Of a DNA stretch of 64,000 bases, positions 28,491 to 36,986 are shown piece after piece. Positions within the stretch are counted from its first letter, which is position 1; each line of letters begins with the position of its first letter. The stretch comes from JAJFIE01 sp964344255 (GTDB lineage: Bacteria; Pseudomonadota; Alphaproteobacteria; Rhodospirillales; Casp-alpha2). The stretch is from NCBI GenBank assembly GCA_964344255.1, contig CAYFMQ010000011.1, forward strand, positions 1-64,000, read 5' to 3'. The notes under the pieces are model-generated. The model did not search any database and was not told where the DNA came from. It was given only the letters and a program-made list of their open reading frames with translations. The position numbers and the translations under genes are program-made.

Positions 28491-29401
28491 ATAAAGTCAT
28501 GAGCAATGACACTAACGGCAACGGACATAAAAACGGCGATAGTGGTCAGCGGAAGGGCGGCGTGGGCGCCTGGATGCGATCCTTGTTCAAATCAAAGAAC
28601 GGCGAAAGCACGCTCAGGGAATCCCTTGATGAACTGATCGATGACCGTGTTGACGCAGAAGTGCCGATCAATGACAGCGAGCGCGCCTTGCTTGAAAACG
28701 TGCTGGAGTTGCGCGGGCGGACGATCAATGACGTCATGGTGCCGCGCGCCGACATCGTCGCCGTTGAGACGGGCACGCCATTTGAAACCGTGGTAGAAAC
28801 CATGACGGGCGTGGGACATTCCCGGTTGCCGGTCTACCGCGAAAGCCTCGACGATGTGGTCGGCATGGTTCACATCAAGGATCTTGTCGCCTGGCGGGGA
28901 AAGGTCGAAGACTTCAAGCTGTCCAATGTGCAGCGAACGATCCTGTTCGTTTCTCCCTCCATGCAGGTTATGGAACTGCTGCTGGAAATGCGGGTCAAAC
29001 GATCGCATATGGCTGTCGTCGTGGACGAGTACGGCGGCGTTGATGGCCTGGTCACGATTGAAGACCTCGTCGAAGAGATCGTCGGCGAAATTGAGGACGA
29101 GCACGACCGGACCTCCGAACCTGATTTCTCGGTTAGGAATGACGGCGCCTATGATGCCGATGCCCGTGTTTCGATTGATGTCCTGGAGGAAACTTTTGGT
29201 GAACTGCTCGATGAGGATGAACGGGAAGATATCGACACGCTTGGCGGTCTGATCATTTCGCTGACCGGTCATGTCCCCATCCGTGGCGAGCTCGTCCGGC
29301 ACCCTGCCGGCGTCGAATTCCAGGTGATGGACGCAGATCCCCGCCGGATAAAACGCGTAAGGGTCAGGCGGGTAGAGAACTCCGCAACGGATGGAGCCTG
29401 A
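28487..29401 (+). CDS. CorC/HlyC family CBS-domain protein
   Basis: 304 residues. A charged N-terminal stretch with poor hydrophobicity is followed by tandem CBS domains (VMVPRADIVAVETG, GHSRLPVYRESLDDVVGMVH, RSHMAVVVDEYGGVDGLVTIEDL), then a CorC_HlyC C-terminal domain (SIDVLEETFGELLDEDERED, GLIISLTGHVP). Related proteins affect magnesium or cobalt efflux; E. coli ybeX is the counterpart of this position. It is cytosolic as no membrane segment is visible. It overlaps ybeY and lnt, giving the order ybeY-corC-lnt as in many Proteobacteria. Confidence 0.92.
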   Translation: MNKVMSNDTNGNGHKNGDSGQRKGGVGAWMRSLFKSKNGESTLRESLDELIDDRVDAEVPINDSERALLENVLELRGRTINDVMVPRADIVAVETGTPFETVVETMTGVGHSRLPVYRESLDDVVGMVHIKDLVAWRGKVEDFKLSNVQRTILFVSPSMQVMELLLEMRVKRSHMAVVVDEYGGVDGLVTIEDLVEEIVGEIEDEHDRTSEPDFSVRNDGAYDADARVSIDVLEETFGELLDEDEREDIDTLGGLIISLTGHVPIRGELVRHPAGVEFQVMDADPRRIKRVRVRRVENSATDGA

Positions 29402-31004
29402 TGCCTTGTTGGAAAGGCTGCATGAGAAGTGCATTTCCGGAGGGCTTCTGTCCCGCCTTGCGGTAAGCTTTCTGCTTGGCGGATTGGCGGCTCTCGCCAT
29501 GCCGCCGCTTTACCTGCTTCCCTTGCTGTTTCCTTCGTTGATCGGTCTTTACTGGCTTGTGCAATCAGCTCAGAGGCCCAGGACGGCGTTTGCCCTGGGC
29601 TGGGTATACGGCACAGGGTATTTCGTCACCGGCCTTTACTGGATCGGCAATGCATTCATGGTCAATGCGGACAAGCATGCCCTTATGGCCATCCCGGCGG
29701 TCGTTGGTCTGTCGGTATTTCTCGCGCTGTCTATCGCCTGTGTCTGCTGGTGCCAGCGAATATTTTTCCGGCGGGACCGGCCTGGCTTTGGCGGCGTCAT
29801 GGCCTTTGCGGCGCTGTGGGCGTTTTTTGAATGGGTGCGGTTGTGGGCCTTTACCGGATTTCCGTGGAACCTGCTGGGAAGCGCCTGGACCTTCTCTGAC
29901 GCCATGGTTCAATCGGTCGCCTATATCGGAACCTTTGGCCTGAGCCTGTTAACGGTCTTTGTGTTTTGCTCCCCTGCCGTCCTGGGCGAGGCCCGGGTGT
30001 CCGCCGCGCACTGGGGCCGCTGGCGGGCGCCGATCCTGTTTGTAGGTATCGTCGGCTTGTTGTGGGTGGGAGGCGCCTGGCGACTTTCTGAAAACCAGAC
30101 AGCCTATGAACCCGGTATAACGCTTAGGCTCGTACAGCCGAACATTCCCCAGGCGATGAAGTGGAAAAAGGATTTAAAAAACGGCCACGTCATGCGGCAA
30201 CTGGATATGAGCCTGAATGGCAGTAGCGGGCTGTCCGGTTCGTCGGGCCAGCCGCCGACGCATGTCATCTGGGCCGAAACGGCTGTTCCTTTCGTCCTGG
30301 CGCATGACACGTCCATTCTGGGAGCCCTGGCCCGCGCTGCGCCTGAGGACGGGGTGCTTATCACAGGTATCGTCCGCAGCAACCTGGCGCAGGGCAATAC
30401 CGAGAAACCGAAGTTCTGGAACAGCCTTGTCGCGGTCAATGCGACGGCGGACATTGTTTCGCACTATGACAAGGTCCACCTTGTTCCCTTCGGAGAATAC
30501 ATGCCCTTGGAAGATATCCTGCCGTTTGAAAAGCTGACGGCGGGCGCCGGCAGTTTCACACAAGGGGTAAGCCGACAATTGACCGAAGTGCCGGGCCTGC
30601 CGCCGTTCAGCCCGCTGATCTGTTATGAAGTTATCTTTCCGGGCGAGGTTTCAGCAGACAACGGACGCCCGGGATGGTTGCTTAACCTGACAAATGACGC
30701 CTGGTATGGAATTTCGACGGGCCCTTACCAGCATTTTGAGGCCACACGGCTCCGGGCCGTTGAAGAAGCCCTCCCGGTAGTCCGGGTAGCCAACACTGGA
30801 ATCAGCGGGGTTATCGATGCCTATGGGCGGGTTGTATCCTCTCTGCCTCTGGACTCGGCGGGCGTTCTCGATGCCGCCTTGCCTTCCCCGGGGGCGGTTA
30901 CACCTTATGCACGGTATGGAAACAGCCTGCCGCTCATGATCTGTGTCATTTCTTTCGCTGCGGGAATTCTTATGATCAGGCGTAAGCTGGCATCAAGTGA
31001 TTGA
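29391..31004 (+). CDS. lnt: Apolipoprotein N-acyltransferase
   Basis: 537 residues, about seven N-terminal membrane helices and a nitrilase-fold periplasmic domain. The catalytic Glu-Lys-Cys triad is visible: WAETAVP (Glu near 296), KVHLVPFGEYMP (Lys near 361) and LICYEVIFPG (Cys near 411). Lnt adds the third acyl chain to lipoproteins in the inner membrane so that LolCDE can export them. The ATG at 29391 overlaps the corC end by 11 bp. It is the last gene of the overlap-linked run and is followed by a 190-bp AT-rich gap. Confidence 0.96.
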   Translation: MEPDALLERLHEKCISGGLLSRLAVSFLLGGLAALAMPPLYLLPLLFPSLIGLYWLVQSAQRPRTAFALGWVYGTGYFVTGLYWIGNAFMVNADKHALMAIPAVVGLSVFLALSIACVCWCQRIFFRRDRPGFGGVMAFAALWAFFEWVRLWAFTGFPWNLLGSAWTFSDAMVQSVAYIGTFGLSLLTVFVFCSPAVLGEARVSAAHWGRWRAPILFVGIVGLLWVGGAWRLSENQTAYEPGITLRLVQPNIPQAMKWKKDLKNGHVMRQLDMSLNGSSGLSGSSGQPPTHVIWAETAVPFVLAHDTSILGALARAAPEDGVLITGIVRSNLAQGNTEKPKFWNSLVAVNATADIVSHYDKVHLVPFGEYMPLEDILPFEKLTAGAGSFTQGVSRQLTEVPGLPPFSPLICYEVIFPGEVSADNGRPGWLLNLTNDAWYGISTGPYQHFEATRLRAVEEALPVVRVANTGISGVIDAYGRVVSSLPLDSAGVLDAALPSPGAVTPYARYGNSLPLMICVISFAAGILMIRRKLASSD

Positions 31005-31124
31005 GCGCTTAAGGCCTGTGTAAGGAATAAAGGATATAAATTATACCATTAATGATTGAATATCATTGTATGTAGTCTTATATATGTTAACACGTCACAG
31101 ATTGATTATCGCCAAGCGATATCG

Positions 31125-31156
31125 AATATGGATATAATCACTGGCTAATATGGATA
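31125..31156 (+). promoter_or_regulatory. TATAAT box with spaced direct repeat before the XRE gene
   Basis: AATATGGATA occurs at 31125-31134 and again at 31147-31156, 22 bp apart start to start, or two DNA turns. TATAAT (31133-31138) overlaps the first copy. This suggests an operator around the promoter of the XRE regulator 60 bp downstream, perhaps for self-control. The whole gap 31005-31194 is AT-rich. Confidence 0.4.
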
Positions 31157-31194
31157 ATCGTTCTTGATCCCACCAATTCAGAAAAGATGGTCTA

Positions 31195-31662
31195 ATGGCA
31201 AAAGCGAATACACAAAAAGGACGCAAGGTCCGCCGGTTACCGCCGGGAACCCCGAACCCCGTTGATGTCCATGTCGGAAACCGGGTCCGGTTGAGGCGAA
31301 CGCTTCTGGGTGTTTCTCAGGAGAAGCTCGGCGATGCGGTAGGCCTGACATTCCAGCAAATCCAGAAATACGAACGCGGCGCCAACCGGATCGGTGCTTC
31401 CAGAATCTATGAGCTAAGCCGTATTCTGGACGTTCCCGTGTCGTTTTTCTTTGATGACATGCCCGATGAGCTGAAAACCCATGAGGGCCGGTTCGAGGCC
31501 GGGCTCCGAGACAAGGAGCAGGGGAATTATGAAGCGGACCCTCTTGCACGCCGTGAAACACTCGAACTGGTGCGGGCGTATTACAAGATCACCGACCCCC
31601 GCGTCCGTAAGCGGCTGTTTGAGCTGACCAAAAGCATTGCGAAGGCTGAAACGGACGACTAG
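31195..31662 (+). CDS. XRE-family helix-turn-helix regulator
   Basis: 155 residues. A basic N-terminus (KGRKVRRLPPGTPNPV) precedes a Cro/C1-type helix-turn-helix: VHVGNRVRLRRTLLGVSQEKLGDAVGLTFQQIQKYERGANRI, given here only by its ends. A short C-terminal tail (RETLELVRAYYKITDPRVRKRLFELTKS) follows. This family with LTFQQIQKYERGANRI is widespread in Alphaproteobacteria and includes regulators of surface attachment and quorum sensing. Its target is unknown here. It precedes the metK leader by 190 bp and is followed by a terminator. Confidence 0.9.
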   Translation: MAKANTQKGRKVRRLPPGTPNPVDVHVGNRVRLRRTLLGVSQEKLGDAVGLTFQQIQKYERGANRIGASRIYELSRILDVPVSFFFDDMPDELKTHEGRFEAGLRDKEQGNYEADPLARRETLELVRAYYKITDPRVRKRLFELTKSIAKAETDD

Positions 31663-31683
31663 TCCTTCCTGGTTCTTAAAGAA

Positions 31684-31722
31684 CATGCGCGCGGCCTGGC
31701 CGGCGCATGCTCTGTCGTTTTT
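31684..31722 (+). terminator. Terminator after the XRE regulator
   Basis: CATGCGC (31684-31690) pairs with GCGCATG (31703-31709), with inner GGCC/GGCC pairing. Five T residues occur at 31718-31722, eight bases after the stem. The XRE stop codon lies about 20 bp upstream. Confidence 0.5.
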
Positions 31723-31850
31723 CAATCGTTAAATCGCCTATTGACTGGGGGCGCCAGCGGGCCGGCGCGTTGGTCTTTATCCGCTTGACGAAAACCGCAA
31801 TCCTTGCGAAAAGCACGGTCGTTGAACCGGCGTTGCCGGTCAATTTCGTG

Positions 31851-31900
31851 TCGTGGATGGATTTCGACTGCTTGCCACCACGTTAAAAAAGAAGCTAAGT
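31851..31900 (+). promoter_or_regulatory. SAM-II (SAM-alpha) riboswitch candidate for metK
   Basis: The segment has the SAM-II hallmarks in order. A P1 stem CGTGG (31852-31856) with CCACG (31878-31882) encloses GGATTT and GCTTGC. The conserved CCACGTTAAA follows, then an A-rich link and GCTAAG near 31894-31899, which would form the pseudoknot. It is 80 bp upstream of the metK GTG, and an intrinsic-terminator-like hairpin with six T residues lies between (31901-31946). SAM-II regulating SAM synthetase or methionine genes is established for Alphaproteobacteria. I matched it by eye; the terminator-based mode of action is inferred. Confidence 0.7.
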
Positions 31901-31946
31901 GGGCGTCCTTGATCGGCATCGCCGTTGTCGCCCCCGCGAATTTTTT
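31901..31946 (+). terminator. Candidate expression-platform terminator of the metK leader
   Basis: GGGCG (31901-31905) pairs with CGCCC (31929-31933), with an inner CGGC-ATC-GCCG hairpin. TTTTTT lies at 31941-31946 after a 7-base gap. The left arm directly follows the conserved GCTAAG of the riboswitch, so ligand binding could favour or block this stem. Confidence 0.45.
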
Positions 31947-31982
31947 CTTGGGCTTCGGGCCCTAAAAGACAGGAGGGCGAAA

Positions 31983-33179
31983 GTGCCTTTATCGAACTAT
32001 CTCTTCACCAGTGAATCCGTTTCCGAAGGTCATCCCGACAAGGTTTGTGACCGGATTTCCGATGCCGTCGTTGATGCGTTCCTTGATGCAGATCCGTATT
32101 CACGGGTTGCTTGTGAGACACTGTGCACAACGAACCGTGTCGTCCTGGCCGGCGAAGTACGCGGCCCCGAACCGCTGGTTAATGAAAATGGCAACGTTTC
32201 GACGGGACTGATCGAGCAGATCGCCAGGGACGCCGTCAAGGAAATCGGCTACGAACAGGATGGTTTCCATTGGGATAACCTCAATGTGGAAATTCTCCTC
32301 CACTCCCAGTCAGCGGATATCGCCATGGGCGTCGATGCGTCCGGCAACAAGGACGAAGGCGCTGGCGACCAGGGTATCATGTTTGGCTATGCCTGCCGTG
32401 AAACGGATGTCTTGATGCCGGCCCCCATTCATTTTTCCCACCAGATTCTTAGCTCGCTGGCCGACGCGCGCCATGGCAGCGCCGATTCAGGGCTGGGCCC
32501 GGACTCCAAGAGCCAGGTCACGCTGCGCTATGAAAACGGCAAGCCTGTCGAGGCGACAAGTGTGGTTGTTTCAACACAGCACGCCGACAACCTTTCCCAG
32601 GAAGAGGTTCGCGAGATTGTCCGGCCCCACGTCCTTTCCGTTCTGCCGGATGGCTGGATGTGTCCCGAAGAAGAGTTTTACGTTAATCCGACGGGCCGGT
32701 TCGTGATTGGCGGCCCGGACGGCGACGCCGGACTGACGGGCCGGAAGATTATCGTCGATACCTATGGTGGCGCGGCGCCCCACGGCGGTGGCGCCTTCTC
32801 CGGCAAGGATCCCACCAAGGTTGACCGCTCAGCCGCCTATGCCGCCCGCTACCTGGCGAAAAACGTCGTGGCCGCGGGCCTGGCGGATCGCTGCACCATC
32901 CAGTTGGCCTATGCGATCGGCATATCGAAACCGTTGTCGGTTTACATTGACACCGCCGGTACGGGCGAAGTCGATGAAGAAAAACTGTCCGGCGTCCTGA
33001 CCGATATGGTCGATCTGTCGCCCCGGGGTATCCGTGAACATCTGGGCCTTAACAAGCCTATCTATGCCCGTACGGCAGCCTATGGCCACTTCGGCCATGA
33101 AGCCCAGGACGATGGCGGGTTTTCCTGGGAAGCGACCAACCTGGTTGATGATCTTAAGTCTGCATTTGGGGCGAATTGA
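31983..33179 (+). CDS. metK: S-adenosylmethionine synthetase
   Basis: 398 residues from the GTG at 31983, supported by AGGAGG six bases upstream; the frame is open back to 31899, but that would start inside the leader. It makes SAM from methionine and ATP. Motifs seen are SEGHPDKVCDRISDAVVDA, GAGDQGIMFGYACRET and the phosphate loop GGGAFSGKDPTKVDRS. It should be controlled by the SAM-II candidate just upstream, a feedback arrangement. Its TGA overlaps the TTG start of trmB (33176-33179). Confidence 0.96.
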   Translation: MPLSNYLFTSESVSEGHPDKVCDRISDAVVDAFLDADPYSRVACETLCTTNRVVLAGEVRGPEPLVNENGNVSTGLIEQIARDAVKEIGYEQDGFHWDNLNVEILLHSQSADIAMGVDASGNKDEGAGDQGIMFGYACRETDVLMPAPIHFSHQILSSLADARHGSADSGLGPDSKSQVTLRYENGKPVEATSVVVSTQHADNLSQEEVREIVRPHVLSVLPDGWMCPEEEFYVNPTGRFVIGGPDGDAGLTGRKIIVDTYGGAAPHGGGAFSGKDPTKVDRSAAYAARYLAKNVVAAGLADRCTIQLAYAIGISKPLSVYIDTAGTGEVDEEKLSGVLTDMVDLSPRGIREHLGLNKPIYARTAAYGHFGHEAQDDGGFSWEATNLVDDLKSAFGAN

Positions 33180-33886
33180 CCTCCGAGAAAAAGACCAGCA
33201 GGGATTTTCAGTTTTACGGGCGCCGTCAAGGACATGCGCTGAAGCCGGCGCGCCGTAAGCTTGTCGAAACCCTGCTCAACGATCTGCGCATCCAGTTGCC
33301 TCCCGAAGGCGAAGCCCTTGATGTCGCTGGCTTGTTCAAGGACGACAAAAAGTCATACCGCATTGAAATCGGTTTTGGCGGCGGCGAGCATCTGGCGGCC
33401 ATGGCGGAAGCAAACCCGGATATCGGCTTTATCGGGTGCGAGCCCTATGTGAACGGCGTTGCGTCCCTGCTGGCGCATATGGAAAAGCGCACCATCACAA
33501 ACATCCGTATTTTTGACGATGATGCGCGGTATTTGCTGCCCGCCCTTCCCGGCGAAACCTTCGAGCGGTTTTATCTGCTTTATTCGGACCCCTGGCCGAA
33601 GAAGCGCCACAACCGGCGCCGCTTCGTTCAACCCGATACGTTAAGCCACATCGCACGCCTGCTGGAAAACGGCGGAGAGTTCCGGTTCGCCAGCGATTAT
33701 ATGGACTATATTCGCTGGACGCTGGCCATGGTAACGGGCCACCCCGACTTTGAATGGCTGGCAAGAGGCCCTGAAGACTGGCGAACCAGGCCGCATGACA
33801 GCATCGAAACCCGCTATGAAGCGAAGGCGAAAAGGGCGGGATCGAACTGTGTTTATCTGAAATTCAGGCGGTGGCGTCGGCCCTGA
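33176..33886 (+). CDS. trmB: tRNA (guanine-N7-)-methyltransferase
   Basis: 236 residues from a TTG start that overlaps the metK stop. TrmB puts N7-methyl on G46 of tRNAs using SAM, so it uses the product of the upstream gene. The SAM-binding motif is IGFGGGEHLAAMA, and the family signature DPWPKKRHNRRRF is present with the catalytic Asp. A less likely alternative is an ATG near MAEANPD, which would cut the core. The transcript is likely shared with metK. Confidence 0.93.
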   Translation: MTSEKKTSRDFQFYGRRQGHALKPARRKLVETLLNDLRIQLPPEGEALDVAGLFKDDKKSYRIEIGFGGGEHLAAMAEANPDIGFIGCEPYVNGVASLLAHMEKRTITNIRIFDDDARYLLPALPGETFERFYLLYSDPWPKKRHNRRRFVQPDTLSHIARLLENGGEFRFASDYMDYIRWTLAMVTGHPDFEWLARGPEDWRTRPHDSIETRYEAKAKRAGSNCVYLKFRRWRRP

Positions 33887-33922
33887 CGCACTCTGTTTTT
33901 GATCGCTGATGTCTTATTTCCC

Positions 33923-33950
33923 TTGTCAAAACAGGGATTGCGGGTGTATA
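33923..33950 (+). promoter_or_regulatory. Candidate promoter for the rimP-nusA-infB operon
   Basis: TTGTCA (33923-33928), a 16-bp spacer and TGTATA (33945-33950) lie about 40 bp after the trmB stop. TATACC with an 18-bp spacer is an alternative -10. A transcript from here would begin just before CCCCACCC, which can pair with the terminator arm downstream. Confidence 0.4.
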
Positions 33951-34000
33951 CCCCACCCACGATTAACAAAGACTCGTTATTCCGATTGTTCGGTTTGGTG

Positions 34001-34026
34001 AGGTGGGCCAGCGGCCCGCCTTTTTT
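34001..34026 (+). terminator. Strong intrinsic terminator / attenuator before rimP
   Basis: AGGTGGGCC (34001-34009) pairs with GGCCCGCCT (34013-34021) around loop AGC, with one G-U wobble, and TTTTTT follows at 34021-34026. It lies 82 bp upstream of the rimP ATG. The upstream CCCCACCC (33951-33958) can pair with GGTGGG of the left arm, a competing structure typical of attenuation in nusA-operon leaders. The gap 33887-34107 carries no tRNA that I can see. Confidence 0.6.
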
Positions 34027-34107
34027 GTTACCTGATAATCACGGCGGAAGCCGTCATTGAGATGGGCCCACGGACCGGCTGTAGGAATAACCAGTGGATG
34101 GATTTTT

Positions 34108-34599
34108 ATGGATTTGATCCAGCGGATAACGGATTTGATCGAACCGACCGTTCAGGACCTGGGGTACGATCTTGTCCGCGTTCAGATCAGTGGTGACAAG
34201 CGGATGCAGCTTCAGATTATGGCGGAACGCTCAAACGGAACCGGAATGGGAATCGACGACTGTGCCACGCTCAGCCGTTCCATATCGGCCCTGCTTGATG
34301 TCGAAGATCCCATTCAGGGCGCCTTTACGCTTGAGGTCAGTTCCCCCGGGATCGACCGGCCATTGGTCAGGCTGGAGGATTTTGAACGATTTGAAGGTTT
34401 CGAGGCACGTATCGAAACATCCATGCCGTTGGACGGCAGGCGCCGGTTCAAGGGCCTGCTGGGCGGCGTCAGGGATGAGACCGTCATGATCGCCACGGAG
34501 GACGGGGAGGTCGTTATTCCCTTTAACGATATCGCCCGCGCCAAACTGATACTGACCGACGCGTTGATTAATGCGGCGGCGGATAAGGGGTTGTCGTAA
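34108..34599 (+). CDS. rimP: Ribosome maturation factor RimP
   Basis: 163 residues from the ATG at 34108 (MDLIQRITDL); the frame is open upstream to 34057 without homologous sequence. RimP binds the 30S subunit during assembly. Characteristic segments are LIEPTVQDLGYDLVRVQISGD, the GIDDCATLSRSISALLDVEDPI stretch, EVSSPGIDRPLVRLEDFERF and the C-terminal VVIPFNDIARAKLIL. It is the first gene of the rimP-nusA-ylxR-infB-rbfA-truB-rpsO-pnp block, 70 bp before nusA. Confidence 0.95.
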   Translation: MDLIQRITDLIEPTVQDLGYDLVRVQISGDKRMQLQIMAERSNGTGMGIDDCATLSRSISALLDVEDPIQGAFTLEVSSPGIDRPLVRLEDFERFEGFEARIETSMPLDGRRRFKGLLGGVRDETVMIATEDGEVVIPFNDIARAKLILTDALINAAADKGLS

Positions 34600-34669
34600 A
34601 CGGTCTTGCGGATGCAGGGCGTTTGCGGCTTTGGAGTAAACTTGATTGAAAACGGACTGAGATAAAGTC

Positions 34670-36301
34670 ATGGAAACGGAAGCAGTCTACGCACGACCAG
34701 AACTTTTGCAGGTTGCCGATACGGTCGCCCGCGACAAATCCATTGAGCGCGACGAAGTGCTTGAAGCTATGGAACAGGCTATTCAGAAAGCCGGGCGTTC
34801 CAAGTACGGCCATGAGCACGACATTCGCGCCAGCATCGACCGGACGACGGGTGAAATTTCTCTTGCCCGTTATCAGGAGGTCGTGGAGAACGACGCAGAG
34901 ATCGAAAATGAAGCCGCACAGATACACCTTGATGCCGCGAAATCCATAAAGGAAGACGCCGTTGTCGGTGATTTCCTGGTCGACTCGCTGCCGCCCATTG
35001 ATTTCGGACGGATCGCCGCACAGACGGCCAAGCAGGTGATCGTCCAGCGTGTCCGGGAAGCTGAGCGGACACGCCAGTATCAGGAATACAAGGACCGCAA
35101 GGGTGAAATCGTCAACGGCCTCGTCAAGCGGATCGAGTACGGCAACGTTATCGTCGATCTCGGCCGTGCGGAAGCGCTTCTGCGCCGCGATGAATCCATT
35201 CCACGCGAGCATTTCAACAACGGTGACCGTATCCGCGCCTATATCATGGATGTGCGCGAGGAAACGCGTGGACCGCAGATTTTCCTTTCCAGGACGCACC
35301 CTGATTTCATGTCCAAGCTGTTCTCGCAGGAGGTTCCTGAAATCTACGACGGCATTATTGAAATCATGTCCGTTGCCCGCGATCCCGGGTCCCGGGCGAA
35401 AATCGCCGTTATGTCCCATGATGCGAGCATCGACCCGGTTGGCCCGTGTATCGGCATGCGCGGCTCGCGCGTTCAGGCCGTTGTCGGTGAATTGCAGGGT
35501 GAAAAGATCGATATCATCCAGTGGTCGACCGACCCGGCAACGTTCATCGTGAACGCGCTGGCGCCGGCCGAAGTCGCCAAGGTCGTTCTGGATGAAGAAA
35601 AACAGCGTATCGAGGTCGTCGTCCCGGACGAGCAGTTGTCGCTTGCCATCGGACGCCGTGGTCAGAATGTTCGTCTGGCCTCGCAGCTTTCCGGATGGAA
35701 CATCGATATCATGACCGAGGCGGAAGAGAGCGAGAAGCGCCAGGAAGAGTTCCATACGCGCTCACAGATGTTCATCACCGCCCTCGACGTTGACGATGTT
35801 ATTGCGCACCTGCTGGTGACGGAAGGCTTCTCCTCCATCGAGGAAGTTGCGTTTGTGCCGGTTGATGATCTTCTTGAGATCGAGGGTTTTGACGAAGAAG
35901 TCGCCGAAGAGCTGCGCGCTCGGGCTCGGAATTTCCTGGAACAGCAGGACCAGGAATTTGCAGAACGGGCAACCGAACTGGGCATCAGCGATGACCTGCG
36001 TGAGGTAGCAGGCGTCAGCGCCGCCATGCTTGTCGTGCTGGGTGAAAACGAGGTCAAGACCCGTGATGACCTTGCCGACCTGGCGGGTGACGAGCTGATT
36101 GAAATGCTGGAGGGCTCCACGCTTGCCGGAAAGCTTTCCGAGGATCAGGCCAACGAAATCATTATGGCCGCTCGGGCGCACTGGTTTGAAGACGAGGAAC
36201 CTGCAGAGGCCGAAGAGACCGGCGATGATGAGCAACCAGCCGAGACGGAATCGGAGGGCACTGCTGAAAATGCGGACTCTGAAGCCGAGGCCAACGAGTA
36301 G
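34670..36301 (+). CDS. nusA: Transcription termination/antitermination factor NusA
   Basis: 543 residues. The order is: N-terminal domain binding RNA polymerase (1-about 125), S1 domain (KGEIVNGLVKRIEYGNVIVDLG), two KH domains (SIDPVGPCIGMRGSRVQAV and SLAIGRRGQNVRLASQLSGW), then C-terminal acidic repeats and a very acidic tail (AEETGDDEQPAETESEGTAE). NusA controls pausing and termination and is part of the rRNA antitermination complex. All domain hallmarks are intact. The DNA here reads open on the opposite strand over long distances, a codon-bias effect. Confidence 0.97.
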   Translation: METEAVYARPELLQVADTVARDKSIERDEVLEAMEQAIQKAGRSKYGHEHDIRASIDRTTGEISLARYQEVVENDAEIENEAAQIHLDAAKSIKEDAVVGDFLVDSLPPIDFGRIAAQTAKQVIVQRVREAERTRQYQEYKDRKGEIVNGLVKRIEYGNVIVDLGRAEALLRRDESIPREHFNNGDRIRAYIMDVREETRGPQIFLSRTHPDFMSKLFSQEVPEIYDGIIEIMSVARDPGSRAKIAVMSHDASIDPVGPCIGMRGSRVQAVVGELQGEKIDIIQWSTDPATFIVNALAPAEVAKVVLDEEKQRIEVVVPDEQLSLAIGRRGQNVRLASQLSGWNIDIMTEAEESEKRQEEFHTRSQMFITALDVDDVIAHLLVTEGFSSIEEVAFVPVDDLLEIEGFDEEVAEELRARARNFLEQQDQEFAERATELGISDDLREVAGVSAAMLVVLGENEVKTRDDLADLAGDELIEMLEGSTLAGKLSEDQANEIIMAARAHWFEDEEPAEAEETGDDEQPAETESEGTAENADSEAEANE

Positions 36302-36317
36302 ATAAGGAGAAGCCGTG

Positions 36318-36986
36318 ATGGCGCGGGGCAAGGCGCGCAAGAGGAAATCAGGTGGCGATAAGCACGTTGTCGAACGAAAGTGCATCGTTACCGGTATAAG
36401 CCTGCCCCAGGAAAGACTAATTCGGTTCGTGGTCGGACCTGATGACTGCCTTGTTCCTGACCTCGAAGCACGACTGCCCGGTCGGGGTTTTTGGTTGAGT
36501 GCCGACCGGGATGTGATAAATACAGCCTGCGCTAAAAACCTTTTTACCAAGGCGGCGCGGCAATCGGTCAAGGTATCTGAAACCCTGGCCGGGGAAATAG
36601 AGGCCCTTTTGGTCCGTCGGTGCCTGGATAAAATATCCCTGGCGCGCCGGGCCGGTCAGGCGGTAGCCGGGTTTGAACGAGTCGGAGAATTTCTTCGGCA
36701 GCCGGATGCCAGACTAAAGGGCGGTGTTCTGTTGTCGGCCCGTGACGGCGCCCCAGGCGGCCGTAGGAAGATAGAACGCCTGGCAGAGGGGATGACGGTT
36801 ATTTCTCTGTTCAGCATGGCTGAATTGGGAAGTGCCATAGGCAGTGAAAGAACGGTTCATTTGGCTGTTGCGCCAGGTGGACTTGCAGATGCGATAGTAA
36901 GGGATACCCGGCGACTGGACGGGTTTCGCCAAGTCATCTCCGATAACGGCGATGATCAGGTAAATGGATTTGAAAGAGCGATATGA
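36318..36986 (+). CDS. YlxR (DUF448) / L7Ae-like RNA-binding protein
   Basis: 222 residues from the ATG at 36318, with an AGGAG site; a GTG immediately before it is less likely. The N-terminal YlxR domain has ERKCIVTGISLPQERLIRFV, GRGFWLSADRDVINTA and CAKNLFTKAAR. The C-terminal half looks L7Ae/ribosomal-like (ISLARRAGQAVAGFERV, KGGVLLSARDGAPGGRRKI). This fusion is common in Alphaproteobacteria between nusA and infB and is presumed to bind RNA. Its stop overlaps the infB start (ATGA, 36983-36986). Confidence 0.9.
   Translation: MARGKARKRKSGGDKHVVERKCIVTGISLPQERLIRFVVGPDDCLVPDLEARLPGRGFWLSADRDVINTACAKNLFTKAARQSVKVSETLAGEIEALLVRRCLDKISLARRAGQAVAGFERVGEFLRQPDARLKGGVLLSARDGAPGGRRKIERLAEGMTVISLFSMAELGSAIGSERTVHLAVAPGGLADAIVRDTRRLDGFRQVISDNGDDQVNGFERAI

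Noticed and set aside
31663..31982. tRNA or other small RNA gene in the metK leader
   Set aside because: No cloverleaf or T-arm sequence; the conserved blocks match a SAM-II motif instead.
31899..31982. Upstream extension of metK to 31899
   Set aside because: It would begin at the end of the riboswitch and has no family similarity; the GTG at 31983 has AGGAGG and matches the normal MetK start.
34568..35755. A 395-codon minus-strand frame opposite rimP/nusA
   Set aside because: Same codon-bias effect; NusA motifs occupy the plus strand throughout.
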